DNA of 64,000 nucleotides from NCBI RefSeq assembly GCF_024323335.1, contig NC_066579.1, positions 240,163,652-240,227,651 on the forward strand. Direction: 5' to 3'. The notes beneath the pieces are model-generated. The model had not been told where the DNA came from and ran no database searches. It worked only from the letters and a program-made list of their open reading frames with translations. Source of the stretch: Lathyrus oleraceus. Taxonomy: Eukaryota > Streptophyta > Magnoliopsida > Fabales > Fabaceae. How positions within the stretch are numbered: the stretch's first letter is position 1; every line of letters starts with the position of its first letter. The translations under genes and the position numbers were made by a program. Shown piece by piece: positions 1 to 13,400 of the stretch.

Positions 1-686
1 TGATAGCGTCTCATAAACTAGCATTCTCATCAACATGTTAGCCTAACGGTACATACCACAAATGAGTCACAACCAAGATCATAAGCGCGTCAAAATGATA
101 ATGCGTTAATGTAATCCAAATATTAGACTTCAACCTCATGCCATATATGCAATTCTATGAAGCACATGTACAACATTAGTACAACAGATCTACTTAGATA
201 AATTCCATCTAGTAAAACATTCAATTTTTTAATTTTTTAAATACTTTTTAAACCGAATACTTATTAAACATCAAAAGGGTTTGGGTACTTGTTTAAATGT
301 ATGATCCTAAGTATCCCAACTCAAATATATTATGGATCGTTTACTAAGAAAATCTACAACTCAAAGTACAAAACATGAAGAATTTCAAACACCAATGCCA
401 CGAAATTTGACATGTCTACCTCAGTTTATGAACATGGCACACCGCGATAAGTTGAATCTGAGGTCATCCCTGAAAACCAAAAATTTTATTTTCCGCACTT
501 CTTTGAGCAACGACGTGTTCACACTATTTTGATATCTATGGATTTTATTAAAACTAAATAGTTAATAAAACCTATCTCAAAATGGGTTTTAATAAAAAAA
601 TCAACACATAATTTTTCACTTGATATTCAAGAGATCACCAGAGAGGAAATATCAATTGCATGGAACATATTAAATTTTAGCCACTC

Positions 687-694
687 TATAAATA
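687..694 (+). promoter_or_regulatory. TATA-box-like motif in array 1 monomer
   Basis: TATAAATA lies in the context CTCTATAAATAAG and is followed after about 40 bp by a pyrimidine-rich patch (CACTCTTTTTTCCC), the usual look of a plant Pol II core promoter. It repeats in each monomer. No coding region follows it, so at most it could drive a non-coding satellite transcript. AT-rich sequence produces such motifs by chance, hence low confidence. Confidence 0.2.
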
Positions 695-1417
695 AGATAA
701 TTGTCTCCCAGGTATAAACACACAATCATTTCACTCTTTTTTCCCATCAAACTTTAGAATTAAATTGTGTTTTGCAAAAACACATCTTTCACCAAAAGAA
801 GGAGAAACACAAGAAGTATACACGTAGAGTGGAGCATTGCACCAAAACATAACAACTAGTTAAGTGAATATTACATTATCTGATCCTGTGATCTATCTAG
901 TAAGTTCATGTAGGAATATTATAAAACAACAATGATAAATGCATAATAACTTTTAGTCAAAAATCATGAGTATCAAAAAAATTAATTATAAAATCATCAT
1001 AACGAACTTCTTACTAACTTCCTTATATTGCATTTCAGTATTTCTAACAAATTTCAAATGTTGTCTATCATAGTGTACATCAAGAATTAAAATTATGAGA
1101 AATTTCTACTTTTTGTTTTATTTAATTAAGATAATACTAAGTCGAGCTATGACAAATTGCAAACATTTGAATATATTTTGTGAAATATATTATACTCATC
1201 GTCGAAGTAAATTACTTCTGCACTCCTGTCTTATAGAATTAGAGTATTTATTAATAATACTTAAATGATTGTTACAAGAATAAAAATAGAGCATTTAAAT
1301 GCAATTTTAAAAGACATTTACGAACAATATTTAAATGATAAGATGATAAATAAATAGTAGATTTTATTGGGACCTTAAACAAAAGTAAAAAATAACAAAG
1401 GAGATAAATAACAAAAA

Positions 1418-1496
1418 GTTGACACTACCAGGTGTTGAACTTGAAACATTAAGAGGAGCAAACTCTCAAGTCCCAGGTCTTCACCAATAGGCCAAC
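1418..1496 (-). other. tRNA-derived (SINE head-like) module with Pol III A and B boxes, one per array 1 monomer
   Basis: On the minus strand the segment begins GTTGGCCTATTGG, matching the Pol III A box, and about 40 nt later has AGTTCAACACC, close to the B box GGTTCRANNCC. It ends GTGTCAAC followed directly by a run of five T, a Pol III terminator. The first six bases (GTTGGC) can pair with the last bases (GTCAAC, allowing one G-T pair), like an acceptor stem. The layout resembles the tRNA-related head of plant SINEs, or a decayed tRNA gene of about 80 nt. It recurs at the same offset in every monomer (3655-3733, 5892-5970 and so on, and in the block between the transposons). I see no convincing anticodon arm, so a functional tRNA is unlikely. 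Transcription is inference. Confidence 0.5.
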
Positions 1497-4400
1497 CTCT
1501 TTGTGTGATAAGTTTGATTTGGTTTATTATGTAAATCTGTATAACGACCAATTTTTATATAGATAAAAGTTGCAATAAAGTAAAAACATTTAAATATTTT
1601 GCATTTCATATTGAAATTATTATTTAAGAAGTATTAAAATAATTATTTTTATAAGAAAATAATGCCTATTGTTTTATTGCGACTTGAAGAGATATCTTAT
1701 TTGGTGATTCTGCGGATACTTTGGCTATGTGAAATATTGTTGAGCCACTTACTAATGAGAATTTGCAACTTAAGAATTTGTTTCAAAATTGTAAAACTCC
1801 AACTAGTTTGACGCTTTTACAAACTTGTTATGATTCTTAAATATCAAAATAAATATTTTATAATATTTATTTATAGATATAAAAGATACTAAAATTATTA
1901 TGTGTCCCCAACCAAGAGAAAAGTAGATACCATTTGTGACATCAAATTTAATTTTCAACAAATAAATGTCTTAATTAATATTCCCAAAAAGAGGTATTTT
2001 TTTGTACGACCTACAAATATAGAATAATGGGAGAATCAACGTTCTTGATAAAAGGAAAGAATAGATTATGGAATACTTCAAAATTAGAAAGAGTTGTGTG
2101 TGACCATTTATTACTTGAAATGGAAGACAAAGAGAGTAAAATATGTGATGGAAACATTTCATCAACAACTACGAATGATCCATATTCAATGATTCACATG
2201 AAACAACATTAACCAAGATCAATAGATCATAAGAGCGTGATAGCGTCTCATAAACTAGCATTCTCATCAACATGTTAGCCTAACGGTACATACCACAAAT
2301 GAGTCACAACCAAGATCATAAGCGCGTCAAAATGATAATGCGTTAATGTAATCCAAATATTAGACTTCAACCTCATGCCATATATGCAATTCTATGAAGC
2401 ACATGTACAACATTAGTACAACAGATCTACTTAGATAAATTCCATCTAGTAAAACATTCAATTTTTTAATTTTTTAAATACTTTTTAAACCGAATACTTA
2501 TTAAACATCAAAAGGGTTTGGGTACTTGTTTAAATGTATGATCCTAAGTATCCCAACTCAAATATATTATGGATCGTTTACTAAGAAAATCTACAACTCA
2601 AAGTACAAAACATGAAGAATTTCAAACACCAATGCCACGAAATTTGACATGTCTACCTCAGTTTATGAACATGGCACACCGCGATAAGTTGAATCTGAGG
2701 TCATCCCTGAAAACCAAAAATTTTATTTTCCGCACTTCTTTGAGCAACGACGTGTTCACACTATTTTGATATCTATGGATTTTATTAAAACTAAATAGTT
2801 AATAAAACCTATCTCAAAATGGGTTTTAATAAAAAAATCAACACATAATTTTTCACTTGATATTCAAGAGATCACCAGAGAGGAAATATCAATTGCATGG
2901 AACATATTAAATTTTAGCCACTCTATAAATAAGATAATTGTCTCCCAGGTATAAACACACAATCATTTCACTCTTTTTTCCCATCAAACTTTAGAATTAA
3001 ATTGTGTTTTGCAAAAACACATCTTTCACCAAAAGAAGGAGAAACACAAGAAGTATACACGTAGAGTGGAGCATTGCACCAAAACATAACAACTAGTTAA
3101 GTGAATATTACATTATCTGATCCTGTGATCTATCTAGTAAGTTCATGTAGGAATATTATAAAACAACAATGATAAATGCATAATAACTTTTAGTCAAAAA
3201 TCATGAGTATCAAAAAAATTAATTATAAAATCATCATAACGAACTTCTTACTAACTTCCTTATATTGCATTTCAGTATTTCTAACAAATTTCAAATGTTG
3301 TCTATCATAGTGTACATCAAGAATTAAAATTATGAGAAATTTCTACTTTTTGTTTTATTTAATTAAGATAATACTAAGTCGAGCTATGACAAATTGCAAA
3401 CATTTGAATATATTTTGTGAAATATATTATACTCATCGTCGAAGTAAATTACTTCTGCACTCCTGTCTTATAGAATTAGAGTATTTATTAATAATACTTA
3501 AATGATTGTTACAAGAATAAAAATAGAGCATTTAAATGCAATTTTAAAAGACATTTACGAACAATATTTAAATGATAAGATGATAAATAAATAGTAGATT
3601 TTATTGGGACCTTAAACAAAAGTAAAAAATAACAAAGGAGATAAATAACAAAAAGTTGACACTACCAGGTGTTGAACTTGAAACATTAAGAGGAGCAAAC
3701 TCTCAAGTCCCAGGTCTTCACCAATAGGCCAACCTCTTTGTGTGATAAGTTTGATTTGGTTTATTATGTAAATCTGTATAACGACCAATTTTTATATAGA
3801 TAAAAGTTGCAATAAAGTAAAAACATTTAAATATTTTGCATTTCATATTGAAATTATTATTTAAGAAGTATTAAAATAATTATTTTTATAAGAAAATAAT
3901 GCCTATTGTTTTATTGCGACTTGAAGAGATATCTTATTTGGTGATTCTGCGGATACTTTGGCTATGTGAAATATTGTTGAGCCACTTACTAATGAGAATT
4001 TGCAACTTAAGAATTTGTTTCAAAATTGTAAAACTCCAACTAGTTTGACGCTTTTACAAACTTGTTATGATTCTTAAATATCAAAATAAATATTTTATAA
4101 TATTTATTTATAGATATAAAAGATACTAAAATTATTATGTGTCCCCAACCAAGAGAAAAGTAGATACCATTTGTGACATCAAATTTAATTTTCAACAAAT
4201 AAATGTCTTAATTAATATTCCCAAAAAGAGGTATTTTTTTGTACGACCTACAAATATAGAATAATGGGAGAATCAACGTTCTTGATAAAAGGAAAGAATA
4301 GATTATGGAATACTTCAAAATTAGAAAGAGTTGTGTGTGACCATTTATTACTTGAAATGGAAGACAAAGAGAGTAAAATATGTGATGGAAACATTTCATC

Positions 4401-7400
4401 AACAACTACGAATGATCCATATTCAATGATTCACATGAAACAACATTAACCAAGATCAATAGATCATAAGAGCGTGATAGCGTCTCATAAACTAGCATTC
4501 TCATCAACATGTTAGCCTAACGGTACATACCACAAATGAGTCACAACCAAGATCATAAGCGCGTCAAAATGATAATGCGTTAATGTAATCCAAATATTAG
4601 ACTTCAACCTCATGCCATATATGCAATTCTATGAAGCACATGTACAACATTAGTACAACAGATCTACTTAGATAAATTCCATCTAGTAAAACATTCAATT
4701 TTTTAATTTTTTAAATACTTTTTAAACCGAATACTTATTAAACATCAAAAGGGTTTGGGTACTTGTTTAAATGTATGATCCTAAGTATCCCAACTCAAAT
4801 ATATTATGGATCGTTTACTAAGAAAATCTACAACTCAAAGTACAAAACATGAAGAATTTCAAACACCAATGCCACGAAATTTGACATGTCTACCTCAGTT
4901 TATGAACATGGCACACCGCGATAAGTTGAATCTGAGGTCATCCCTGAAAACCAAAAATTTTATTTTCCGCACTTCTTTGAGCAACGACGTGTTCACACTA
5001 TTTTGATATCTATGGATTTTATTAAAACTAAATAGTTAATAAAACCTATCTCAAAATGGGTTTTAATAAAAAAATCAACACATAATTTTTCACTTGATAT
5101 TCAAGAGATCACCAGAGAGGAAATATCAATTGCATGGAACATATTAAATTTTAGCCACTCTATAAATAAGATAATTGTCTCCCAGGTATAAACACACAAT
5201 CATTTCACTCTTTTTTCCCATCAAACTTTAGAATTAAATTGTGTTTTGCAAAAACACATCTTTCACCAAAAGAAGGAGAAACACAAGAAGTATACACGTA
5301 GAGTGGAGCATTGCACCAAAACATAACAACTAGTTAAGTGAATATTACATTATCTGATCCTGTGATCTATCTAGTAAGTTCATGTAGGAATATTATAAAA
5401 CAACAATGATAAATGCATAATAACTTTTAGTCAAAAATCATGAGTATCAAAAAAATTAATTATAAAATCATCATAACGAACTTCTTACTAACTTCCTTAT
5501 ATTGCATTTCAGTATTTCTAACAAATTTCAAATGTTGTCTATCATAGTGTACATCAAGAATTAAAATTATGAGAAATTTCTACTTTTTGTTTTATTTAAT
5601 TAAGATAATACTAAGTCGAGCTATGACAAATTGCAAACATTTGAATATATTTTGTGAAATATATTATACTCATCGTCGAAGTAAATTACTTCTGCACTCC
5701 TGTCTTATAGAATTAGAGTATTTATTAATAATACTTAAATGATTGTTACAAGAATAAAAATAGAGCATTTAAATGCAATTTTAAAAGACATTTACGAACA
5801 ATATTTAAATGATAAGATGATAAATAAATAGTAGATTTTATTGGGACCTTAAACAAAAGTAAAAAATAACAAAGGAGATAAATAACAAAAAGTTGACACT
5901 ACCAGGTGTTGAACTTGAAACATTAAGAGGAGCAAACTCTCAAGTCCCAGGTCTTCACCAATAGGCCAACCTCTTTGTGTGATAAGTTTGATTTGGTTTA
6001 TTATGTAAATCTGTATAACGACCAATTTTTATATAGATAAAAGTTGCAATAAAGTAAAAACATTTAAATATTTTGCATTTCATATTGAAATTATTATTTA
6101 AGAAGTATTAAAATAATTATTTTTATAAGAAAATAATGCCTATTGTTTTATTGCGACTTGAAGAGATATCTTATTTGGTGATTCTGCGGATACTTTGGCT
6201 ATGTGAAATATTGTTGAGCCACTTACTAATGAGAATTTGCAACTTAAGAATTTGTTTCAAAATTGTAAAACTCCAACTAGTTTGACGCTTTTACAAACTT
6301 GTTATGATTCTTAAATATCAAAATAAATATTTTATAATATTTATTTATAGATATAAAAGATACTAAAATTATTATGTGTCCCCAACCAAGAGAAAAGTAG
6401 ATACCATTTGTGACATCAAATTTAATTTTCAACAAATAAATGTCTTAATTAATATTCCCAAAAAGAGGTATTTTTTTGTACGACCTACAAATATAGAATA
6501 ATGGGAGAATCAACGTTCTTGATAAAAGGAAAGAATAGATTATGGAATACTTCAAAATTAGAAAGAGTTGTGTGTGACCATTTATTACTTGAAATGGAAG
6601 ACAAAGAGAGTAAAATATGTGATGGAAACATTTCATCAACAACTACGAATGATCCATATTCAATGATTCACATGAAACAACATTAACCAAGATCAATAGA
6701 TCATAAGAGCGTGATAGCGTCTCATAAACTAGCATTCTCATCAACATGTTAGCCTAACGGTACATACCACAAATGAGTCACAACCAAGATCATAAGCGCG
6801 TCAAAATGATAATGCGTTAATGTAATCCAAATATTAGACTTCAACCTCATGCCATATATGCAATTCTATGAAGCACATGTACAACATTAGTACAACAGAT
6901 CTACTTAGATAAATTCCATCTAGTAAAACATTCAATTTTTTAATTTTTTAAATACTTTTTAAACCGAATACTTATTAAACATCAAAAGGGTTTGGGTACT
7001 TGTTTAAATGTATGATCCTAAGTATCCCAACTCAAATATATTATGGATCGTTTACTAAGAAAATCTACAACTCAAAGTACAAAACATGAAGAATTTCAAA
7101 CACCAATGCCACGAAATTTGACATGTCTACCTCAGTTTATGAACATGGCACACCGCGATAAGTTGAATCTGAGGTCATCCCTGAAAACCAAAAATTTTAT
7201 TTTCCGCACTTCTTTGAGCAACGACGTGTTCACACTATTTTGATATCTATGGATTTTATTAAAACTAAATAGTTAATAAAACCTATCTCAAAATGGGTTT
7301 TAATAAAAAAATCAACACATAATTTTTCACTTGATATTCAAGAGATCACCAGAGAGGAAATATCAATTGCATGGAACATATTAAATTTTAGCCACTCTAT

Positions 7401-10400
7401 AAATAAGATAATTGTCTCCCAGGTATAAACACACAATCATTTCACTCTTTTTTCCCATCAAACTTTAGAATTAAATTGTGTTTTGCAAAAACACATCTTT
7501 CACCAAAAGAAGGAGAAACACAAGAAGTATACACGTAGAGTGGAGCATTGCACCAAAACATAACAACTAGTTAAGTGAATATTACATTATCTGATCCTGT
7601 GATCTATCTAGTAAGTTCATGTAGGAATATTATAAAACAACAATGATAAATGCATAATAACTTTTAGTCAAAAATCATGAGTATCAAAAAAATTAATTAT
7701 AAAATCATCATAACGAACTTCTTACTAACTTCCTTATATTGCATTTCAGTATTTCTAACAAATTTCAAATGTTGTCTATCATAGTGTACATCAAGAATTA
7801 AAATTATGAGAAATTTCTACTTTTTGTTTTATTTAATTAAGATAATACTAAGTCGAGCTATGACAAATTGCAAACATTTGAATATATTTTGTGAAATATA
7901 TTATACTCATCGTCGAAGTAAATTACTTCTGCACTCCTGTCTTATAGAATTAGAGTATTTATTAATAATACTTAAATGATTGTTACAAGAATAAAAATAG
8001 AGCATTTAAATGCAATTTTAAAAGACATTTACGAACAATATTTAAATGATAAGATGATAAATAAATAGTAGATTTTATTGGGACCTTAAACAAAAGTAAA
8101 AAATAACAAAGGAGATAAATAACAAAAAGTTGACACTACCAGGTGTTGAACTTGAAACATTAAGAGGAGCAAACTCTCAAGTCCCAGGTCTTCACCAATA
8201 GGCCAACCTCTTTGTGTGATAAGTTTGATTTGGTTTATTATGTAAATCTGTATAACGACCAATTTTTATATAGATAAAAGTTGCAATAAAGTAAAAACAT
8301 TTAAATATTTTGCATTTCATATTGAAATTATTATTTAAGAAGTATTAAAATAATTATTTTTATAAGAAAATAATGCCTATTGTTTTATTGCGACTTGAAG
8401 AGATATCTTATTTGGTGATTCTGCGGATACTTTGGCTATGTGAAATATTGTTGAGCCACTTACTAATGAGAATTTGCAACTTAAGAATTTGTTTCAAAAT
8501 TGTAAAACTCCAACTAGTTTGACGCTTTTACAAACTTGTTATGATTCTTAAATATCAAAATAAATATTTTATAATATTTATTTATAGATATAAAAGATAC
8601 TAAAATTATTATGTGTCCCCAACCAAGAGAAAAGTAGATACCATTTGTGACATCAAATTTAATTTTCAACAAATAAATGTCTTAATTAATATTCCCAAAA
8701 AGAGGTATTTTTTTGTACGACCTACAAATATAGAATAATGGGAGAATCAACGTTCTTGATAAAAGGAAAGAATAGATTATGGAATACTTCAAAATTAGAA
8801 AGAGTTGTGTGTGACCATTTATTACTTGAAATGGAAGACAAAGAGAGTAAAATATGTGATGGAAACATTTCATCAACAACTACGAATGATCCATATTCAA
8901 TGATTCACATGAAACAACATTAACCAAGATCAATAGATCATAAGAGCGTGATAGCGTCTCATAAACTAGCATTCTCATCAACATGTTAGCCTAACGGTAC
9001 ATACCACAAATGAGTCACAACCAAGATCATAAGCGCGTCAAAATGATAATGCGTTAATGTAATCCAAATATTAGACTTCAACCTCATGCCATATATGCAA
9101 TTCTATGAAGCACATGTACAACATTAGTACAACAGATCTACTTAGATAAATTCCATCTAGTAAAACATTCAATTTTTTAATTTTTTAAATACTTTTTAAA
9201 CCGAATACTTATTAAACATCAAAAGGGTTTGGGTACTTGTTTAAATGTATGATCCTAAGTATCCCAACTCAAATATATTATGGATCGTTTACTAAGAAAA
9301 TCTACAACTCAAAGTACAAAACATGAAGAATTTCAAACACCAATGCCACGAAATTTGACATGTCTACCTCAGTTTATGAACATGGCACACCGCGATAAGT
9401 TGAATCTGAGGTCATCCCTGAAAACCAAAAATTTTATTTTCCGCACTTCTTTGAGCAACGACGTGTTCACACTATTTTGATATCTATGGATTTTATTAAA
9501 ACTAAATAGTTAATAAAACCTATCTCAAAATGGGTTTTAATAAAAAAATCAACACATAATTTTTCACTTGATATTCAAGAGATCACCAGAGAGGAAATAT
9601 CAATTGCATGGAACATATTAAATTTTAGCCACTCTATAAATAAGATAATTGTCTCCCAGGTATAAACACACAATCATTTCACTCTTTTTTCCCATCAAAC
9701 TTTAGAATTAAATTGTGTTTTGCAAAAACACATCTTTCACCAAAAGAAGGAGAAACACAAGAAGTATACACGTAGAGTGGAGCATTGCACCAAAACATAA
9801 CAACTAGTTAAGTGAATATTACATTATCTGATCCTGTGATCTATCTAGTAAGTTCATGTAGGAATATTATAAAACAACAATGATAAATGCATAATAACTT
9901 TTAGTCAAAAATCATGAGTATCAAAAAAATTAATTATAAAATCATCATAACGAACTTCTTACTAACTTCCTTATATTGCATTTCAGTATTTCTAACAAAT
10001 TTCAAATGTTGTCTATCATAGTGTACATCAAGAATTAAAATTATGAGAAATTTCTACTTTTTGTTTTATTTAATTAAGATAATACTAAGTCGAGCTATGA
10101 CAAATTGCAAACATTTGAATATATTTTGTGAAATATATTATACTCATCGTCGAAGTAAATTACTTCTGCACTCCTGTCTTATAGAATTAGAGTATTTATT
10201 AATAATACTTAAATGATTGTTACAAGAATAAAAATAGAGCATTTAAATGCAATTTTAAAAGACATTTACGAACAATATTTAAATGATAAGATGATAAATA
10301 AATAGTAGATTTTATTGGGACCTTAAACAAAAGTAAAAAATAACAAAGGAGATAAATAACAAAAAGTTGACACTACCAGGTGTTGAACTTGAAACATTAA

Positions 10401-13400
10401 GAGGAGCAAACTCTCAAGTCCCAGGTCTTCACCAATAGGCCAACCTCTTTGTGTGATAAGTTTGATTTGGTTTATTATGTAAATCTGTATAACGACCAAT
10501 TTTTATATAGATAAAAGTTGCAATAAAGTAAAAACATTTAAATATTTTGCATTTCATATTGAAATTATTATTTAAGAAGTATTAAAATAATTATTTTTAT
10601 AAGAAAATAATGCCTATTGTTTTATTGCGACTTGAAGAGATATCTTATTTGGTGATTCTGCGGATACTTTGGCTATGTGAAATATTGTTGAGCCACTTAC
10701 TAATGAGAATTTGCAACTTAAGAATTTGTTTCAAAATTGTAAAACTCCAACTAGTTTGACGCTTTTACAAACTTGTTATGATTCTTAAATATCAAAATAA
10801 ATATTTTATAATATTTATTTATAGATATAAAAGATACTAAAATTATTATGTGTCCCCAACCAAGAGAAAAGTAGATACCATTTGTGACATCAAATTTAAT
10901 TTTCAACAAATAAATGTCTTAATTAATATTCCCAAAAAGAGGTATTTTTTTGTACGACCTACAAATATAGAATAATGGGAGAATCAACGTTCTTGATAAA
11001 AGGAAAGAATAGATTATGGAATACTTCAAAATTAGAAAGAGTTGTGTGTGACCATTTATTACTTGAAATGGAAGACAAAGAGAGTAAAATATGTGATGGA
11101 AACATTTCATCAACAACTACGAATGATCCATATTCAATGATTCACATGAAACAACATTAACCAAGATCAATAGATCATAAGAGCGTGATAGCGTCTCATA
11201 AACTAGCATTCTCATCAACATGTTAGCCTAACGGTACATACCACAAATGAGTCACAACCAAGATCATAAGCGCGTCAAAATGATAATGCGTTAATGTAAT
11301 CCAAATATTAGACTTCAACCTCATGCCATATATGCAATTCTATGAAGCACATGTACAACATTAGTACAACAGATCTACTTAGATAAATTCCATCTAGTAA
11401 AACATTCAATTTTTTAATTTTTTAAATACTTTTTAAACCGAATACTTATTAAACATCAAAAGGGTTTGGGTACTTGTTTAAATGTATGATCCTAAGTATC
11501 CCAACTCAAATATATTATGGATCGTTTACTAAGAAAATCTACAACTCAAAGTACAAAACATGAAGAATTTCAAACACCAATGCCACGAAATTTGACATGT
11601 CTACCTCAGTTTATGAACATGGCACACCGCGATAAGTTGAATCTGAGGTCATCCCTGAAAACCAAAAATTTTATTTTCCGCACTTCTTTGAGCAACGACG
11701 TGTTCACACTATTTTGATATCTATGGATTTTATTAAAACTAAATAGTTAATAAAACCTATCTCAAAATGGGTTTTAATAAAAAAATCAACACATAATTTT
11801 TCACTTGATATTCAAGAGATCACCAGAGAGGAAATATCAATTGCATGGAACATATTAAATTTTAGCCACTCTATAAATAAGATAATTGTCTCCCAGGTAT
11901 AAACACACAATCATTTCACTCTTTTTTCCCATCAAACTTTAGAATTAAATTGTGTTTTGCAAAAACACATCTTTCACCAAAAGAAGGAGAAACACAAGAA
12001 GTATACACGTAGAGTGGAGCATTGCACCAAAACATAACAACTAGTTAAGTGAATATTACATTATCTGATCCTGTGATCTATCTAGTAAGTTCATGTAGGA
12101 ATATTATAAAACAACAATGATAAATGCATAATAACTTTTAGTCAAAAATCATGAGTATCAAAAAAATTAATTATAAAATCATCATAACGAACTTCTTACT
12201 AACTTCCTTATATTGCATTTCAGTATTTCTAACAAATTTCAAATGTTGTCTATCATAGTGTACATCAAGAATTAAAATTATGAGAAATTTCTACTTTTTG
12301 TTTTATTTAATTAAGATAATACTAAGTCGAGCTATGACAAATTGCAAACATTTGAATATATTTTGTGAAATATATTATACTCATCGTCGAAGTAAATTAC
12401 TTCTGCACTCCTGTCTTATAGAATTAGAGTATTTATTAATAATACTTAAATGATTGTTACAAGAATAAAAATAGAGCATTTAAATGCAATTTTAAAAGAC
12501 ATTTACGAACAATATTTAAATGATAAGATGATAAATAAATAGTAGATTTTATTGGGACCTTAAACAAAAGTAAAAAATAACAAAGGAGATAAATAACAAA
12601 AAGTTGACACTACCAGGTGTTGAACTTGAAACATTAAGAGGAGCAAACTCTCAAGTCCCAGGTCTTCACCAATAGGCCAACCTCTTTGTGTGATAAGTTT
12701 GATTTGGTTTATTATGTAAATCTGTATAACGACCAATTTTTATATAGATAAAAGTTGCAATAAAGTAAAAACATTTAAATATTTTGCATTTCATATTGAA
12801 ATTATTATTTAAGAAGTATTAAAATAATTATTTTTATAAGAAAATAATGCCTATTGTTTTATTGCGACTTGAAGAGATATCTTATTTGGTGATTCTGCGG
12901 ATACTTTGGCTATGTGAAATATTGTTGAGCCACTTACTAATGAGAATTTGCAACTTAAGAATTTGTTTCAAAATTGTAAAACTCCAACTAGTTTGACGCT
13001 TTTACAAACTTGTTATGATTCTTAAATATCAAAATAAATATTTTATAATATTTATTTATAGATATAAAAGATACTAAAATTATTATGTGTCCCCAACCAA
13101 GAGAAAAGTAGATACCATTTGTGACATCAAATTTAATTTTCAACAAATAAATGTCTTAATTAATATTCCCAAAAAGAGGTATTTTTTTGTACGACCTACA
13201 AATATAGAATAATGGGAGAATCAACGTTCTTGATAAAAGGAAAGAATAGATTATGGAATACTTCAAAATTAGAAAGAGTTGTGTGTGACCATTTATTACT
13301 TGAAATGGAAGACAAAGAGAGTAAAATATGTGATGGAAACATTTCATCAACAACTACGAATGATCCATATTCAATGATTCACATGAAACAACATTAACCA

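Noticed and set aside
332..532. 66-codon frame repeated in M1-M11 of array 1
   Set aside because: It is conserved only because the monomers are near-identical. It is cut by an early TGA in M12 and altered in M13-M14, with no known domain. Not called as a gene.
1418..1496. Functional tRNA gene
   Set aside because: A and B boxes and a terminator are present, but I cannot fold a proper anticodon arm and the B box deviates from consensus; called tRNA-derived only.
1971..2212. Overlapping frames on both strands (65 codons minus, 61 codons plus) in each monomer
   Set aside because: Same reason. Substitutions in M12-M13 include several that change the residue, both strands are open by chance, and no family similarity is evident.
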